This document shows, in pieces, positions 33,226 through 41,836 of a stretch of 64,000 nt of DNA. A program made the translations under genes and the position numbers. The stretch's first letter is position 1. Every line of letters begins with the position of its first letter. The notes below the pieces were generated by a model. That model had not been told where the DNA came from, searched no databases, and saw nothing but the letters and a program-made list of their open reading frames with translations. This DNA comes from Marinovum sp034669705 (GTDB lineage: Bacteria; Pseudomonadota; Alphaproteobacteria; Rhodobacterales; Rhodobacteraceae): positions 124,001 through 188,000 of the forward strand of contig NZ_JAXMOR010000003.1 of the NCBI RefSeq assembly GCF_034669705.1, given 5' to 3'.

Positions 33226-34134
33226 TCAGTCGTTCTCCGGCAGGAAGACATAGCCCTCGCCCTGCCGCGCGACCCGGCCCAACCCACCGGGCAGGTGAAA
33301 GCCGATCAGCCGCATATCCTCGGTGGTGATCTGGTCGAGCAGTCGAAGCCGGGTGGCGGCGGCGGTCTCGGCATCCTGGTCAGAGCCTGAGGGCCAGCCA
33401 GGCCTTTCGAAGGCCACGTGGTGGTTGCCGATGGCATCGCCCACCACCATCAACGCCTCCGAGCCATGGCGCAGCTCGAAGGCCATGTGGCCGGGGGTAT
33501 GGCCGAAGCTGGCATGGGCCAGCACGCCGGTCAGGATTTCCTCGCCGTCTTGGAAGGTCGCAAGCAGGTCGTCCACCGCCTCGAGCCGCCGTTTCGCGCC
33601 GACCGCGAAGGCCTGACGCTCGGCACCGATGGTGTCGACGGTGTTCGGGTCGCGCCAGTAGTCGAGCTCTTTCGCGCCGATCAGATGGGTGGCTTCGGCA
33701 AAGAGCGGATCGCCGAAATCATCGAGTAACCCCCAGATATGGTCTGGATGGCCGTGGGTGACCACAACATGCGTCACATCCTCTGGCGAGAGGTCGAGGC
33801 TGTCCATCGCTTCGAGCAGTTTACCGGCGGAGGGCTGGAAATCCGCGCCGGCACCGGCATCGAAGAGCACCACCCGGTCCCCGTCGCGCAGCAGCGTGAG
33901 GTTGCATTCCGGCGTCAGCGCGGCGCGGTCGAGCTGGTATTTCTGCACGATCGGCGCCAGCGCCTCCTGCGGCATCGGACCGAAGACGAACTCGCCGGGC
34001 AGCACCAGATTGCCATCGCTCAGCGTGTCGATCCGCAGGTTGCCGAGCGTGGTGCCGGCCCAGAGCGGGCCGGCCGCGGCCAGCCCGGCGCTGGCGCCGA
34101 GACCGGCGAGGAGATCTCTGCGTGTGACTGTCAT
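33226..34134 (-). CDS. Tat-exported metallo-beta-lactamase-fold hydrolase (SoxG/SoxH-like)
   Basis: The 302-residue protein has a Tat signal (VTRRDLLAGLGASAGLAAAG). The zinc motif is HGHPDH (residues 127-132), and further ligands lie in FGHTPGHM and VVGDAIGNHH. The Paracoccus sox cluster ends with two periplasmic proteins of this fold (SoxG, SoxH) that are not essential. This gene may be their counterpart, but the match is by fold and place only. A glyoxalase- or quorum-type hydrolase cannot be excluded. It converges with DUF302. Confidence 0.85.
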   Translation of the reverse strand: MTVTRRDLLAGLGASAGLAAAGPLWAGTTLGNLRIDTLSDGNLVLPGEFVFGPMPQEALAPIVQKYQLDRAALTPECNLTLLRDGDRVVLFDAGAGADFQPSAGKLLEAMDSLDLSPEDVTHVVVTHGHPDHIWGLLDDFGDPLFAEATHLIGAKELDYWRDPNTVDTIGAERQAFAVGAKRRLEAVDDLLATFQDGEEILTGVLAHASFGHTPGHMAFELRHGSEALMVVGDAIGNHHVAFERPGWPSGSDQDAETAAATRLRLLDQITTEDMRLIGFHLPGGLGRVARQGEGYVFLPEND

Positions 34135-34202
34135 GGTGGCCGCCTCCCGAACATAATGTCTTATTCGAATGTGACGGTTCTATTGTCGGATGGCAAGGAA
34201 TT

Positions 34203-34250
34203 CGGGGGCTCTGCCCCCGGACCCCCGCGGTATTTTCAAACAGAAGAAGG
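34203..34250. repeat. GC-rich hairpin repeat, family 1 copy b
   Basis: Hairpin CGGGGGC-TCT-GCCCCCG is followed by GACCCCCGCGG, TATTTTC and AGAAGAAGG, ending at the trhO stop. It has the same layout as the copies at 11078 and 50725. Confidence 0.8.
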
Positions 34251-34251
34251 A

Positions 34252-35166
34252 TCAGGCGCCGTGATCGCCGCCGAGGTGGGTCTCGCCGCGCTGGCGGGCC
34301 AGTTCGATCTGTTTCTGGCGTTCGCGAAAGCGGGCCTTGTCCTCTGCGCTGGTCTCATCCGCGCAGTGGTGGCAGGCGACGCCGTGTTCGTACTCCGGTC
34401 GGTCGCGGTCCTCGGGCAGGATCGGACGGCGGCAGGCGTGGCAGAGCAGGTGCGGGCCCTCGCGCAGGCCGTGGGAGACCGAGACCCGGCCGTCGAAGAC
34501 GAAGCAGTCGCCGTGCCAGCTGCTTTGCGCTTCCGGCACTTCCTCGAGGTACTTCAGGATGCCGCCCTTGAGATGAAAGACATCCTCCACCCCCTGGCTC
34601 AGCAGGTAGTTGGTGGATTTCTCGCAGCGGATGCCGCCGGTGCAGAACATCGCTACCTTCTTGTTGTGAAAGCGCTGCTTGTTCGCCTCCCACCATGCCG
34701 GGAAGTCGCGGAAGCTGGCAGTCTGCGGGTCGATGGCGCCGTCGAAGGTGCCGATCGCGGTCTCGTACTCGTTGCGGGTGTCGATCACCGCCACGTCGGG
34801 CTGGCGGATCAGCGCGTTCCACTCGGCGGGTTCGACGTAATGGCCGACGCGGGCGCGCGGGTCGACGTCGGGCTGGCCCATGGTGACGATCTCGCGCTTG
34901 AGCCGCACCTTCATCCGGGGGAACGGCGGCGCGCTGGCGGTGCTTTCCTTGTGCTCCAGACCGTCGCAGCCGGGCAGGGCGCGGAGATGCGCCAGCATCG
35001 CGCCAATGCCGGCGCGGGGGCCGGCGATGGTGCCATTGATCCCTTCGTGCGCCAGGAGCAGCGTGCCGGTGATGCCCTGAGTGCGGCAGAGGTCCTTCAG
35101 CGGGCCCTGCAGCGCGGCGGGATCGGCAAAGCGGGTGAAGTGATAGAGCGCGGCGACGGTGTACAT
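34252..35166 (-). CDS. trhO: TrhO, tRNA uridine-34 hydroxylase (rhodanese-related)
   Basis: The 304-residue protein of the YceA family has an N-terminal LLAHEGINGTIAG domain, a rhodanese domain with active-site CTGGIRCEKSTNYL, and a C-terminal cysteine cluster (CHACRRPI and CHHC). TrhO adds oxygen to U34 of certain tRNAs on the way to 5-methoxyuridine-type modifications. Despite the rhodanese fold and the nearby sox genes, it is a tRNA enzyme. The gene stands alone, with its 3' end abutting the family 1 repeat. Confidence 0.94.
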   Translation of the reverse strand: MYTVAALYHFTRFADPAALQGPLKDLCRTQGITGTLLLAHEGINGTIAGPRAGIGAMLAHLRALPGCDGLEHKESTASAPPFPRMKVRLKREIVTMGQPDVDPRARVGHYVEPAEWNALIRQPDVAVIDTRNEYETAIGTFDGAIDPQTASFRDFPAWWEANKQRFHNKKVAMFCTGGIRCEKSTNYLLSQGVEDVFHLKGGILKYLEEVPEAQSSWHGDCFVFDGRVSVSHGLREGPHLLCHACRRPILPEDRDRPEYEHGVACHHCADETSAEDKARFRERQKQIELARQRGETHLGGDHGA

Positions 35167-35204
35167 GCGCCCGCATGTAGGCAAAACGGGCGGCGCAGGC
35201 AAGA

Positions 35205-36422
35205 TCACTGCGCCGCCATCGCCAGCCCGTGCACCACCGCGGTAAAGACCTCGGCGGTTTCCTGCCGCGCCGCGGGCAACCGCCGGGCCAGCGCCTGGCG
35301 CACACCGGTAAGGAGGCTCGATCCGCCGACGAAGACCACCATGTCGACCTGATCGGGACGGCAGTCGGCGTCTTTCAGCGTCGCCAGTGCCATCTCGCCG
35401 ATGCGCTCGGCGGCGCTGGCAAGCTCGGCCTGCAGTTGCAGCCCCCAAAGCTCGACGCGCAGCCCGCGTTCGACCACGTCGAGGACGATCTCGCCGCGTT
35501 CGGCGTCATTGGCGGCGATCTTGCCGGCCTCGACCGCGTAGGCAATGTCATGGCCGAGGTGCATCTCGAGCACTTCCGCCAGCCGCTCGAAGCGCTCGGG
35601 CTCTTTCGCCAGCCGCACCCAGCGTCTGACCTCGCGTAGCAGCGCCGCGTCATAGACAAAGGCGATCTTTTCCCAGCTGGCGAGGTCATGGAACAGAGCG
35701 CGCGGGGCGGCGTGGGTCTTGGCGCCCAGCTCGGCGCCGATCTCGGCACCGTGGCCCAGCAGCGGCATCACATGCGCGAGACTCAGGCTGCGGTCGAAAT
35801 CGGTGCCGCCGAGGCGCAGGCCGCGGCTGGCGATCACCCGGGTCTGGCCGTTCGCGCGCTCGCAGAGGGTGAAATCCGAGGTGCCGCCGCCGATGTCGAC
35901 GATCAGCATGCGGCCCTCGCCGGCGACGGCCAGCGCCGCGGCCTCGGGTTCCGGCAGGAATTCGACCGCATCGAAGCCGGCCAGCGCATAGGCCTCGCGC
36001 AGGTCGATCTCGGCCTGGGCGTCCTTGCCGTCGGACTCGGAGTGGAATTTTACCGGCCGGCCGGAGATCGCGGTGTCATAGGTCTCGCCGGTCAACGCCT
36101 CGGAGCGGGCGCGGATCTCGGCCAGGAACCGCCCGATCACCTCGATCAGGGTCAGCCGTTCGTTCAGGAAGCGGCGCTTCTCGCGTGCCAGCGGGGTGCC
36201 GAGGATGCTCTTGAGCCCGCGCATGAAGCGGCCGTCCTGGCCCTCCATCATCGCCCGCGCCGCCGCCGCGCCATAGACGAAGCGCTTGTCGGTGAAGTCG
36301 ACGAAGACCGCCGTCGGCAGGGTCTGCGCCGTGCCCTCCAGCGGCAGGGCCACCGGGCGACCGTCCCGGAGGATGCCGGCGCCGGTGTTGGAGGTTCCGA
36401 AATCTATGCCAAGCCGTGCCAT
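35205..36422 (-). CDS. Hsp70-family protein (YegD-like)
   Basis: The 405-residue protein has only the ATPase half of Hsp70. It contains LGIDFGTSNTGAGIL at the start, the connecting LPEPEAAALAVAG, phosphate 2 loop IVDIGGGTSDFTL, and adenosine loop VVFVGGSSLLTGV. No substrate-binding domain follows. It resembles E. coli YegD, whose role is unclear. ATG at 36422 is chosen because GGAGG lies 5-6 bases upstream. An overlapping upstream GTG sits inside the Shine-Dalgarno sequence. Confidence 0.9.
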   Translation of the reverse strand: MARLGIDFGTSNTGAGILRDGRPVALPLEGTAQTLPTAVFVDFTDKRFVYGAAAARAMMEGQDGRFMRGLKSILGTPLAREKRRFLNERLTLIEVIGRFLAEIRARSEALTGETYDTAISGRPVKFHSESDGKDAQAEIDLREAYALAGFDAVEFLPEPEAAALAVAGEGRMLIVDIGGGTSDFTLCERANGQTRVIASRGLRLGGTDFDRSLSLAHVMPLLGHGAEIGAELGAKTHAAPRALFHDLASWEKIAFVYDAALLREVRRWVRLAKEPERFERLAEVLEMHLGHDIAYAVEAGKIAANDAERGEIVLDVVERGLRVELWGLQLQAELASAAERIGEMALATLKDADCRPDQVDMVVFVGGSSLLTGVRQALARRLPAARQETAEVFTAVVHGLAMAAQ

Positions 36423-36534
36423 CCGCACCTCCGTTCAGTCGCGAAGCGGCGGCTATAGCGCCAAGGATCGGCCATGGCAATTCCGCTTGGCCGATTCTAA
36501 GCTGCGGCCGACAGGGACAAACAGGAGGCCGCCG

Positions 36535-37128
36535 ATGCGCGCTCTACTCGTGATCGACGTGCAGAACGATTTCTGCCCCGGCGGGGCGCTGGCGGTGACG
36601 GGCGGCGACGAGATCGTCGCGCCGATCAATGCGCTGATGGGTGACTTCGATGCCGTGGTGCTGACCCAGGACTGGCATCCCGCCGGGCATTCCTCCTTTG
36701 CCAGCCGGCACGAGGGCAGGGCGCCCTTCGAGGTGACCGAGATGGCCTATGGCCCGCAGGTGCTCTGGCCGGATCACTGCGTTCAGGGCTCGGACGGCGC
36801 GGCGTTTCATCCCGCGCTCGAGACCACGCGGGCCGATCTGATCATCCGCAAGGGGTTCCGCCCGGCGATCGACAGCTACTCGGCCTTTTTCGAAAACGAT
36901 CACGCCACGCCCACCGGGCTCGAGGGCTACCTGCGCAGCCGTGGCATCGATGAGCTGGTGATGGTCGGGCTGGCACTGGATTTCTGCGTTGCCTTCTCGG
37001 CGGTGGATGCGGCCAAGCTGGGGTTTGACGTGACGGTGCTGGGGGATCACTGCCGGGCCATCGATCTTGACGGCTCGCTCGCCACCGCGACGGCCAACAT
37101 GCAAAAGGCCGGCGTTTCGCTGCGCTGA
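36535..37128 (+). CDS. pncA: nicotinamidase
   Basis: The 197-residue isochorismatase-fold enzyme has catalytic Asp8 (VIDVQNDFCPGG), metal ligands in TQDWHPAGHSSF, Lys in IIRKGF and catalytic Cys in GLALDFCVAFSA. It converts nicotinamide to nicotinate for NAD salvage. pncB, the next step, starts 16 bases downstream, a natural two-gene unit. AGGAGG lies 7 bases before the ATG. Confidence 0.96.
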   Translation: MRALLVIDVQNDFCPGGALAVTGGDEIVAPINALMGDFDAVVLTQDWHPAGHSSFASRHEGRAPFEVTEMAYGPQVLWPDHCVQGSDGAAFHPALETTRADLIIRKGFRPAIDSYSAFFENDHATPTGLEGYLRSRGIDELVMVGLALDFCVAFSAVDAAKLGFDVTVLGDHCRAIDLDGSLATATANMQKAGVSLR

Positions 37129-37144
37129 CCGGAGGACACTGACC

Positions 37145-38437
37145 ATGGTCGATATCGCCACCCGCGTGTGGAATCACAAATGGAAGATCGATCCGATCGT
37201 CCGTTCGCTGATCGACACAGATTTCTACAAGCTGCTTATGTGCCAGTCGGTGTTTCGCAACAAGCGCGACACCCAGGTCACCTTTTCGCTGATCAATCGC
37301 ACCAAGTCGGTGCGTCTGGCCGAGCTGATCGACGAGGGTGAGCTGCGCGAACAGCTCGATCACATCCGCTCGCTGTCGCTGTCGCGCGGCGAAAGCACCT
37401 GGCTGCGCGGCAACATGTTCTATGGCAAGCGCTCGATGTTCCGGCCGGACTTCATGGAGTGGTTCGAGAACCTGCGCCTGCCGCCCTATCACCTGGAAAA
37501 GCGCGACGGGCAGTACGAGCTGACCTTCGAGGGCAACTGGCCCGAGGTGATGCTCTGGGAAATCCCGGCGCTGGCGGTGCTGATGGAGCTGCGCGGGCGG
37601 GCGGTGCTCAACGATATGGGGCGGTTCGAGCTGCAGGTGCTCTATGCCCGGGCGATGACCAAGTTGTGGGAAAAGGTCGAGAGCCTGCGCGCCCTCGACG
37701 GCCTGCGGATCGCCGATTTCGGCACAAGGCGGCGGCATTCGTTTCTCTGGCAGGACTGGTGCGTGCAGGCGATGACCGAGGGGCTGGGCAAGAGCTTTGT
37801 CGGCACCTCGAACTGTCTGATCGCCAAGAACCGCGATCTCGAGGCGATCGGCACCAATGCCCACGAGCTGCCGATGGTCTATGCCGCGCTGGCCGAGGAT
37901 GACGCGGCACTGGCGCGCGCGCCCTACGACGTGCTGGCCGACTGGCAGGACGAGCACGAGGGCAACCTGCGGATCATCCTGCCCGACACCTATGGCACCC
38001 AAGGCTTTCTCGACAAGGCGCCCGACTGGCTGGCCGGCTGGACCGGCATCCGCATCGACAGCGGCGATCCGGCCAAGGCGGCGGAGGCGGCGATCGCCTG
38101 GTGGCAGGACCGCGGCGAGGACCCGCGCGACAAGCTGGTGATCTTCTCGGACGGGCTCGACGTGGCCAATATCGCGGCGCTGACGGCGCGGTTTTCCGGC
38201 CGTGTGCGGGTGTCCTTCGGCTGGGGCACCAATCTGACCAATGATTTCCGCGGGCTGGTGCCGGACGGCGGGCTCGACGCCTTTTCGCTGGTCTGCAAGG
38301 CGGTCTCGGCCGAGGGGCGGCCAACGGTCAAGCTTTCAGACAACCCGGAAAAGGCGATGGGCCCGGCGGAGGAGATCGCACGCTACAAGCGGGTGTTCGG
38401 AGTGGGCGAGCAGGAGCGGATCGAGGTGGTGGTCTAA
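37145..38437 (+). CDS. pncB: nicotinate phosphoribosyltransferase
   Basis: The 430-residue enzyme has LIDTDFYKLLMCQ near the N-terminus and GTRRRHSFLWQ, whose His is the site of autophosphorylation that drives the reaction. It ends with the phosphate-binding region VSFGWGTNLTNDF. It makes nicotinate mononucleotide from nicotinate and PRPP, using the product of PncA. Confidence 0.96.
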   Translation: MVDIATRVWNHKWKIDPIVRSLIDTDFYKLLMCQSVFRNKRDTQVTFSLINRTKSVRLAELIDEGELREQLDHIRSLSLSRGESTWLRGNMFYGKRSMFRPDFMEWFENLRLPPYHLEKRDGQYELTFEGNWPEVMLWEIPALAVLMELRGRAVLNDMGRFELQVLYARAMTKLWEKVESLRALDGLRIADFGTRRRHSFLWQDWCVQAMTEGLGKSFVGTSNCLIAKNRDLEAIGTNAHELPMVYAALAEDDAALARAPYDVLADWQDEHEGNLRIILPDTYGTQGFLDKAPDWLAGWTGIRIDSGDPAKAAEAAIAWWQDRGEDPRDKLVIFSDGLDVANIAALTARFSGRVRVSFGWGTNLTNDFRGLVPDGGLDAFSLVCKAVSAEGRPTVKLSDNPEKAMGPAEEIARYKRVFGVGEQERIEVVV

Positions 38438-38541
38438 TCGCACCTCAGCAACGGCTGGCCCTGTCCGACATGTCTTGATCCTGCCGCTTCGTGATCTACC
38501 TCGAAGGGGGAGTGCGAACCGGATGAGAGGGAGTGACTGAC

Positions 38542-40803
38542 ATGGCCGACAAGACTGACAAGCCGACAACGGGCGGTGACAGCAAGGCGGGCAGCCAAGC
38601 AAAGCCCCGCGAGGTTTCCAAGACCGAGCCGGCCCAGCGCTCGGCAGACACCAAATCCGGCGAGACGGCATCGAAGACGGCATCCAGTCCGGCCGAGAGC
38701 GCGGCAGCCGAGACGTCCAAATCCGCCTCGACCGAGGCATCCTCGTCAAAGCCCGCGTCAACCACCGGAGCCTCGTCGAAATCCGCGGGGGCCTCTGCAA
38801 AGGCAGCGACCCCGGCCTCCGGCGGGGCCTCGGGCGGTGCAGGCACACCCCCTCCCACCGGCGCGTCCGGCGGAGAGAACGGTTCCGGCAGCAATCGCAC
38901 TTGGCTGTTCGCATTGGCGGTGGTGGCCGCTGTGGGCTGGGTCTGGGCGTTCTACCAGATGGCCGGCCGGTCCGAGCTTGAACAGGAAATGTCCGCCAAG
39001 GTCGAGGAGGCCACTCTGCAACGTGAAGAGGTGGCAGCCGCTCTTGCCGCGGTGGAAACCGCTTCGGGCGAGCTGACCGACATCGAGTCGCGGATTGACG
39101 CCACGAGCAGCGAACTCGCCGAGCTTGATACACAGCGTCAGCAGTCGCAGTCCGAATTCGAGGCCGAACTGGCCGCCCTTGCAGACCGGCGCACCCAATC
39201 CGAGACCGACCTTGCGGCCGAGCTCGAGCGGATGACCGCCGAGCTTGATACCGCGCGCAGCGACTTTGATGCCGAGCTGGCGAAGTTGACCGAACGGCGC
39301 GACGCGGCAGTGAGCCAGACCGAGGAGGCCGAAACCCGGCTCGCCGACGTCAACGCCGAGCTTGAATCGGCCACCGCGACACTGGAGTCGCGCCAAGCCG
39401 AGCTGCCCCGGCTGGAAGAGGAAATCACCCGCAATCAGGAATTGCAGGCTGAAACCGAAGCTACCGTCGCCGAGCTCACCAAGTCGCTCGACACGGTCGG
39501 TGGCCGGCTGCAGGAGGCGCGCGCGCAAGAAAGCGATCTGCGCAAGACCCTCGAGACGCTGCAGAGCGAAGCCGCGGCCCTGAGTGAAGAGATGGCCAGC
39601 GCCGAGACCCGCATGCAGGAGGCGCGCACCGCCGAGGCCGAGTTGCAGGAGATGTCGAAGACCGTGACCAGCGAGGTGACCGCTCTGCGCGAGCAGCGCC
39701 GGGACCTTGACGCTGCGGTCGCCGAACTCGCCGCCCGCCGCGATGCGCTCGAGGCCGATATCACCGACGCCAATCAACAGCGCGCCGAGGTGCAGACCGA
39801 GGTGACGGACCTGACCGAACTCCTGAACAGCCGATCCGAAGAACTCGTCGCGATGGAGCAGCGGGTGGCGGCGTTGCAACAGGAGGGCGGGCTCGCGGGT
39901 GAGATCAACCCGGAGACGTCTTCGGAGTCCGAAGGCGCGGATGCTGCTCCGGCGATGTCCGGCGAAGCTTCCGACGGGCCCCAAGGTGGCTCGCAAGCAG
40001 GCGACGCCGCGCCGGAAGGCGATGCCGCGGCCGATCCGGCCGCGTCGGCGGAGAGCTCCGAGGGCGAGGAAGCCAAGGCCGAAACCGCCGGACAGGAGGC
40101 CCCTGCCGAAAACGCAGGCGAAGGTTCGGCAGCCGGCGACAGCGATGGCTCAACCTCGGAGGACGCCGGTGAGGGCGCATCCGCCGAAGCAACGGAGGAC
40201 GCACCAGCGACCGAGACCCCCGGCGAAAACACGCCCGCCGAGCGCACCGAACCCGGTTCTGAACAGGACGCGGCAGCCGCCACCGAGGATGCCACCGACA
40301 CCGCGTCGCAAGAGAACGATGGTACAGGTGACGCCGCCAGCTCCGAAACCGCCTCCGACCGCACGGAAGCTCCCGAAGGCGCGTCCGATCAGGCCGGCAC
40401 GGCCGACGACGCGACAGACCAGGGCGCAGCAGAGGCGGGTGAAGCCGACACTGCGCTCGGAACCCTGCAGACCGCCGATCCCGACACCGGCGAAACGCCC
40501 ACCAACGGCCAGTCGCTGCAACCCGGGGCCTACCGCACCGGTGACGTCGAGGCGCGATTTGCTCAGGACGGCCGGTTCGATTTCAGCAACTCGGTCGAAG
40601 GCGGCGCCGTCAGGGGGCGATATGTGCTCGACGGCGCGACGCTGACCCTGCTCGACGCCGTGGGCGATCTGCGGCGCGGGGTGCGCTTTCCGCTGCGCTG
40701 TTCGGTCGCTCTGGTCGACTCCGGTTTCGTGCTCGGCGAGCCTGAGGGCGAGGGCCCGGGCTGCGGACCGCTCACCGGCGCGGCCTTCGAGACCGCGAAC
40801 TGA
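38542..40803 (+). CDS. large membrane-anchored coiled-coil protein of unknown function
   Basis: The 753-residue protein has four parts. Residues 1-125 are Ser/Ala/Lys/Thr-rich and disordered. Residues about 129-152 form one membrane helix (WLFALAVVAAVGWVWAFYQMAG). A long coiled coil follows to about residue 455. An Ala/Glu/Asp/Gly-rich acidic segment runs to about 650, and a compact C-terminal domain (LQPGAYRTGDVEARF to the end) has two cysteines that could pair. The layout recalls mitofilin-like or polarity proteins, but I recognise no named family. ATG at 38542 is preferred over GTG at 38533 because of GAGGGAG spacing. Confidence 0.8.
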   Translation: MADKTDKPTTGGDSKAGSQAKPREVSKTEPAQRSADTKSGETASKTASSPAESAAAETSKSASTEASSSKPASTTGASSKSAGASAKAATPASGGASGGAGTPPPTGASGGENGSGSNRTWLFALAVVAAVGWVWAFYQMAGRSELEQEMSAKVEEATLQREEVAAALAAVETASGELTDIESRIDATSSELAELDTQRQQSQSEFEAELAALADRRTQSETDLAAELERMTAELDTARSDFDAELAKLTERRDAAVSQTEEAETRLADVNAELESATATLESRQAELPRLEEEITRNQELQAETEATVAELTKSLDTVGGRLQEARAQESDLRKTLETLQSEAAALSEEMASAETRMQEARTAEAELQEMSKTVTSEVTALREQRRDLDAAVAELAARRDALEADITDANQQRAEVQTEVTDLTELLNSRSEELVAMEQRVAALQQEGGLAGEINPETSSESEGADAAPAMSGEASDGPQGGSQAGDAAPEGDAAADPAASAESSEGEEAKAETAGQEAPAENAGEGSAAGDSDGSTSEDAGEGASAEATEDAPATETPGENTPAERTEPGSEQDAAAATEDATDTASQENDGTGDAASSETASDRTEAPEGASDQAGTADDATDQGAAEAGEADTALGTLQTADPDTGETPTNGQSLQPGAYRTGDVEARFAQDGRFDFSNSVEGGAVRGRYVLDGATLTLLDAVGDLRRGVRFPLRCSVALVDSGFVLGEPEGEGPGCGPLTGAAFETAN

Positions 40804-40809
40804 ACAGGG

Positions 40810-41229
40810 TCACTCCTCGACCTTGCCGCGCAGCGCCTTGACGGTGCTGCGCTTTTTCTTTTCCTCCACCCGTTTGCGCTTCTGGTTCGCCGACACCCGT
40901 GTCGCGATGCGCCGCTTGGGGCGTTCCAGCGCCTTGCGGATCATCTCGGCCAGCCGCTCGCGGGCGATCTCGCGGTTGCGGGCCTGGCTGCGGGTGTCCT
41001 CGACCTGGATGATCAGCGCGCCGTCGCGGGTCCATTTGCGGCCGGCGATGCGTTGCAGGCGGCGTTTCACCGGCTCTGGCAGGGCCGGCGAACGGGCAGC
41101 CTCGAAGCGGAGCTCGACCGCGGTCGAGACCTTGTTGACGTTCTGGCCGCCGGGGCCGGAGGCGCGGATGAACTGTTCCGTCAGCTCCCAGTCGGCGATC
41201 TCGATCTGATCATTGATGCGCAGGGTCAT
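40810..41229 (-). CDS. arfB: ArfB, alternative ribosome-rescue peptidyl-tRNA hydrolase
   Basis: The 139-residue protein has the release-factor GGQ motif in IRASGPGGQNVNKVSTAVEL and a very basic C-terminal tail (KRKRVEEKKKRSTVKALRGK) that enters the mRNA channel of stalled ribosomes. It frees ribosomes stuck on broken mRNAs independently of tmRNA. It converges with the coiled-coil gene, 6 bases between stops. Confidence 0.95.
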   Translation of the reverse strand: MTLRINDQIEIADWELTEQFIRASGPGGQNVNKVSTAVELRFEAARSPALPEPVKRRLQRIAGRKWTRDGALIIQVEDTRSQARNREIARERLAEMIRKALERPKRRIATRVSANQKRKRVEEKKKRSTVKALRGKVEE

Positions 41230-41329
41230 GCGGCTGAATATGGCAGGCTGAGGGGGAACGGCAAGTTCGGTTGGAAGAGCAAAGGCCCGCGGCGGCCCGT
41301 CCCGCCGCACCAGAAGTGCGACGATTCCG

Positions 41330-41456
41330 TTGGCACGCCTCCGGCGTGACGGGCGGCCGCCTTGGCTGCTGCAAGCACGTCGTTCAGAGCGTCTACGGAC
41401 CTTGCCCAGATAAAGTGAACACCACGAGCGTCGCAGCGACACTCCGGGGGGCCGGC
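41330..41456. repeat. family 2 intergenic repeat, diverged copy
   Basis: Blocks GGCGTGACGGG, CAAGCAC, TTCAGAGCG, TACGGAC, AAAGTG and GTCGCAGCG appear in the same order as in the copies at 46035-46261 and 46347-46530. Confidence 0.6.
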
Positions 41457-41606
41457 TCCCACGAGCGGCAGGTCGATGGCGGCGGCCTCCATAAAAACCG
41501 GCGCAGGACGTGATCCGGCGCCTCTCCGCCCCTTGCCCATGCGGTCCCGGGTCAAGGCCGGGACAGTGTCGCCTAGCCCGGCGCGGCACCGCAAGCGTCC
41601 GGACTC

Positions 41607-41637
41607 GAAAAGGGCCATGCCCGGCGGCATGGCCCTT
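41607..41637 (-). terminator. minus-strand rho-independent terminator downstream of yhhQ
   Basis: A perfect 12-bp stem AAGGGCCATGCC/GGCATGGCCCTT (41610-41621 with 41626-41637) ends, on the minus strand, in TTTT. Confidence 0.8.
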
Positions 41638-41836
41638 CGAGAATGTCAGGAGGTGGGGCCGGTTAGGTCCTACCAATTCGGGGAAGCGATCCCCCCAAGG
41701 GCTGCCTCAGAGGGCGTCCCCCCGAACTGTTCCGACACCTTTCTCCAATACCTCTCTAGACACTGAAGCACCTCCTTTCTGTTTGTTGTCCGTAAGGGAA
41801 TCATGGCACGGACAGCGCAAATCGCAAAAGGTTTTT

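Larger units (their letters stand above)
41230..41836. other. 607-base intergenic region with repeat, small overlapping ORFs and terminator
   Basis: It holds a diverged family 2 repeat (41330-41456), a strong minus-strand terminator (41607-41637), and a perfect AGGAGG (41771-41776) followed 7 bases on by a GTG start of an 18-codon minus-strand ORF (41763-41707). A second, overlapping minus frame, ending at 41670, encodes EQFGGTPSEAALGG and IASPNW but has no well-placed start. An inverted repeat TGTCCGT/ACGGACA lies just before. I see no conventional gene. Confidence 0.5.

Noticed and set aside
34252..35166. Rhodanese as part of the sox system
   Set aside because: The domain order and CTGGIRCEK motif identify TrhO, a tRNA-modifying enzyme. 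Closeness to sox is probably coincidental.
41226..41630. 134-codon minus-strand frame in the arfB-yhhQ gap
   Set aside because: It runs through a repeat and the terminator, and lacks a ribosome-binding site and any family resemblance.
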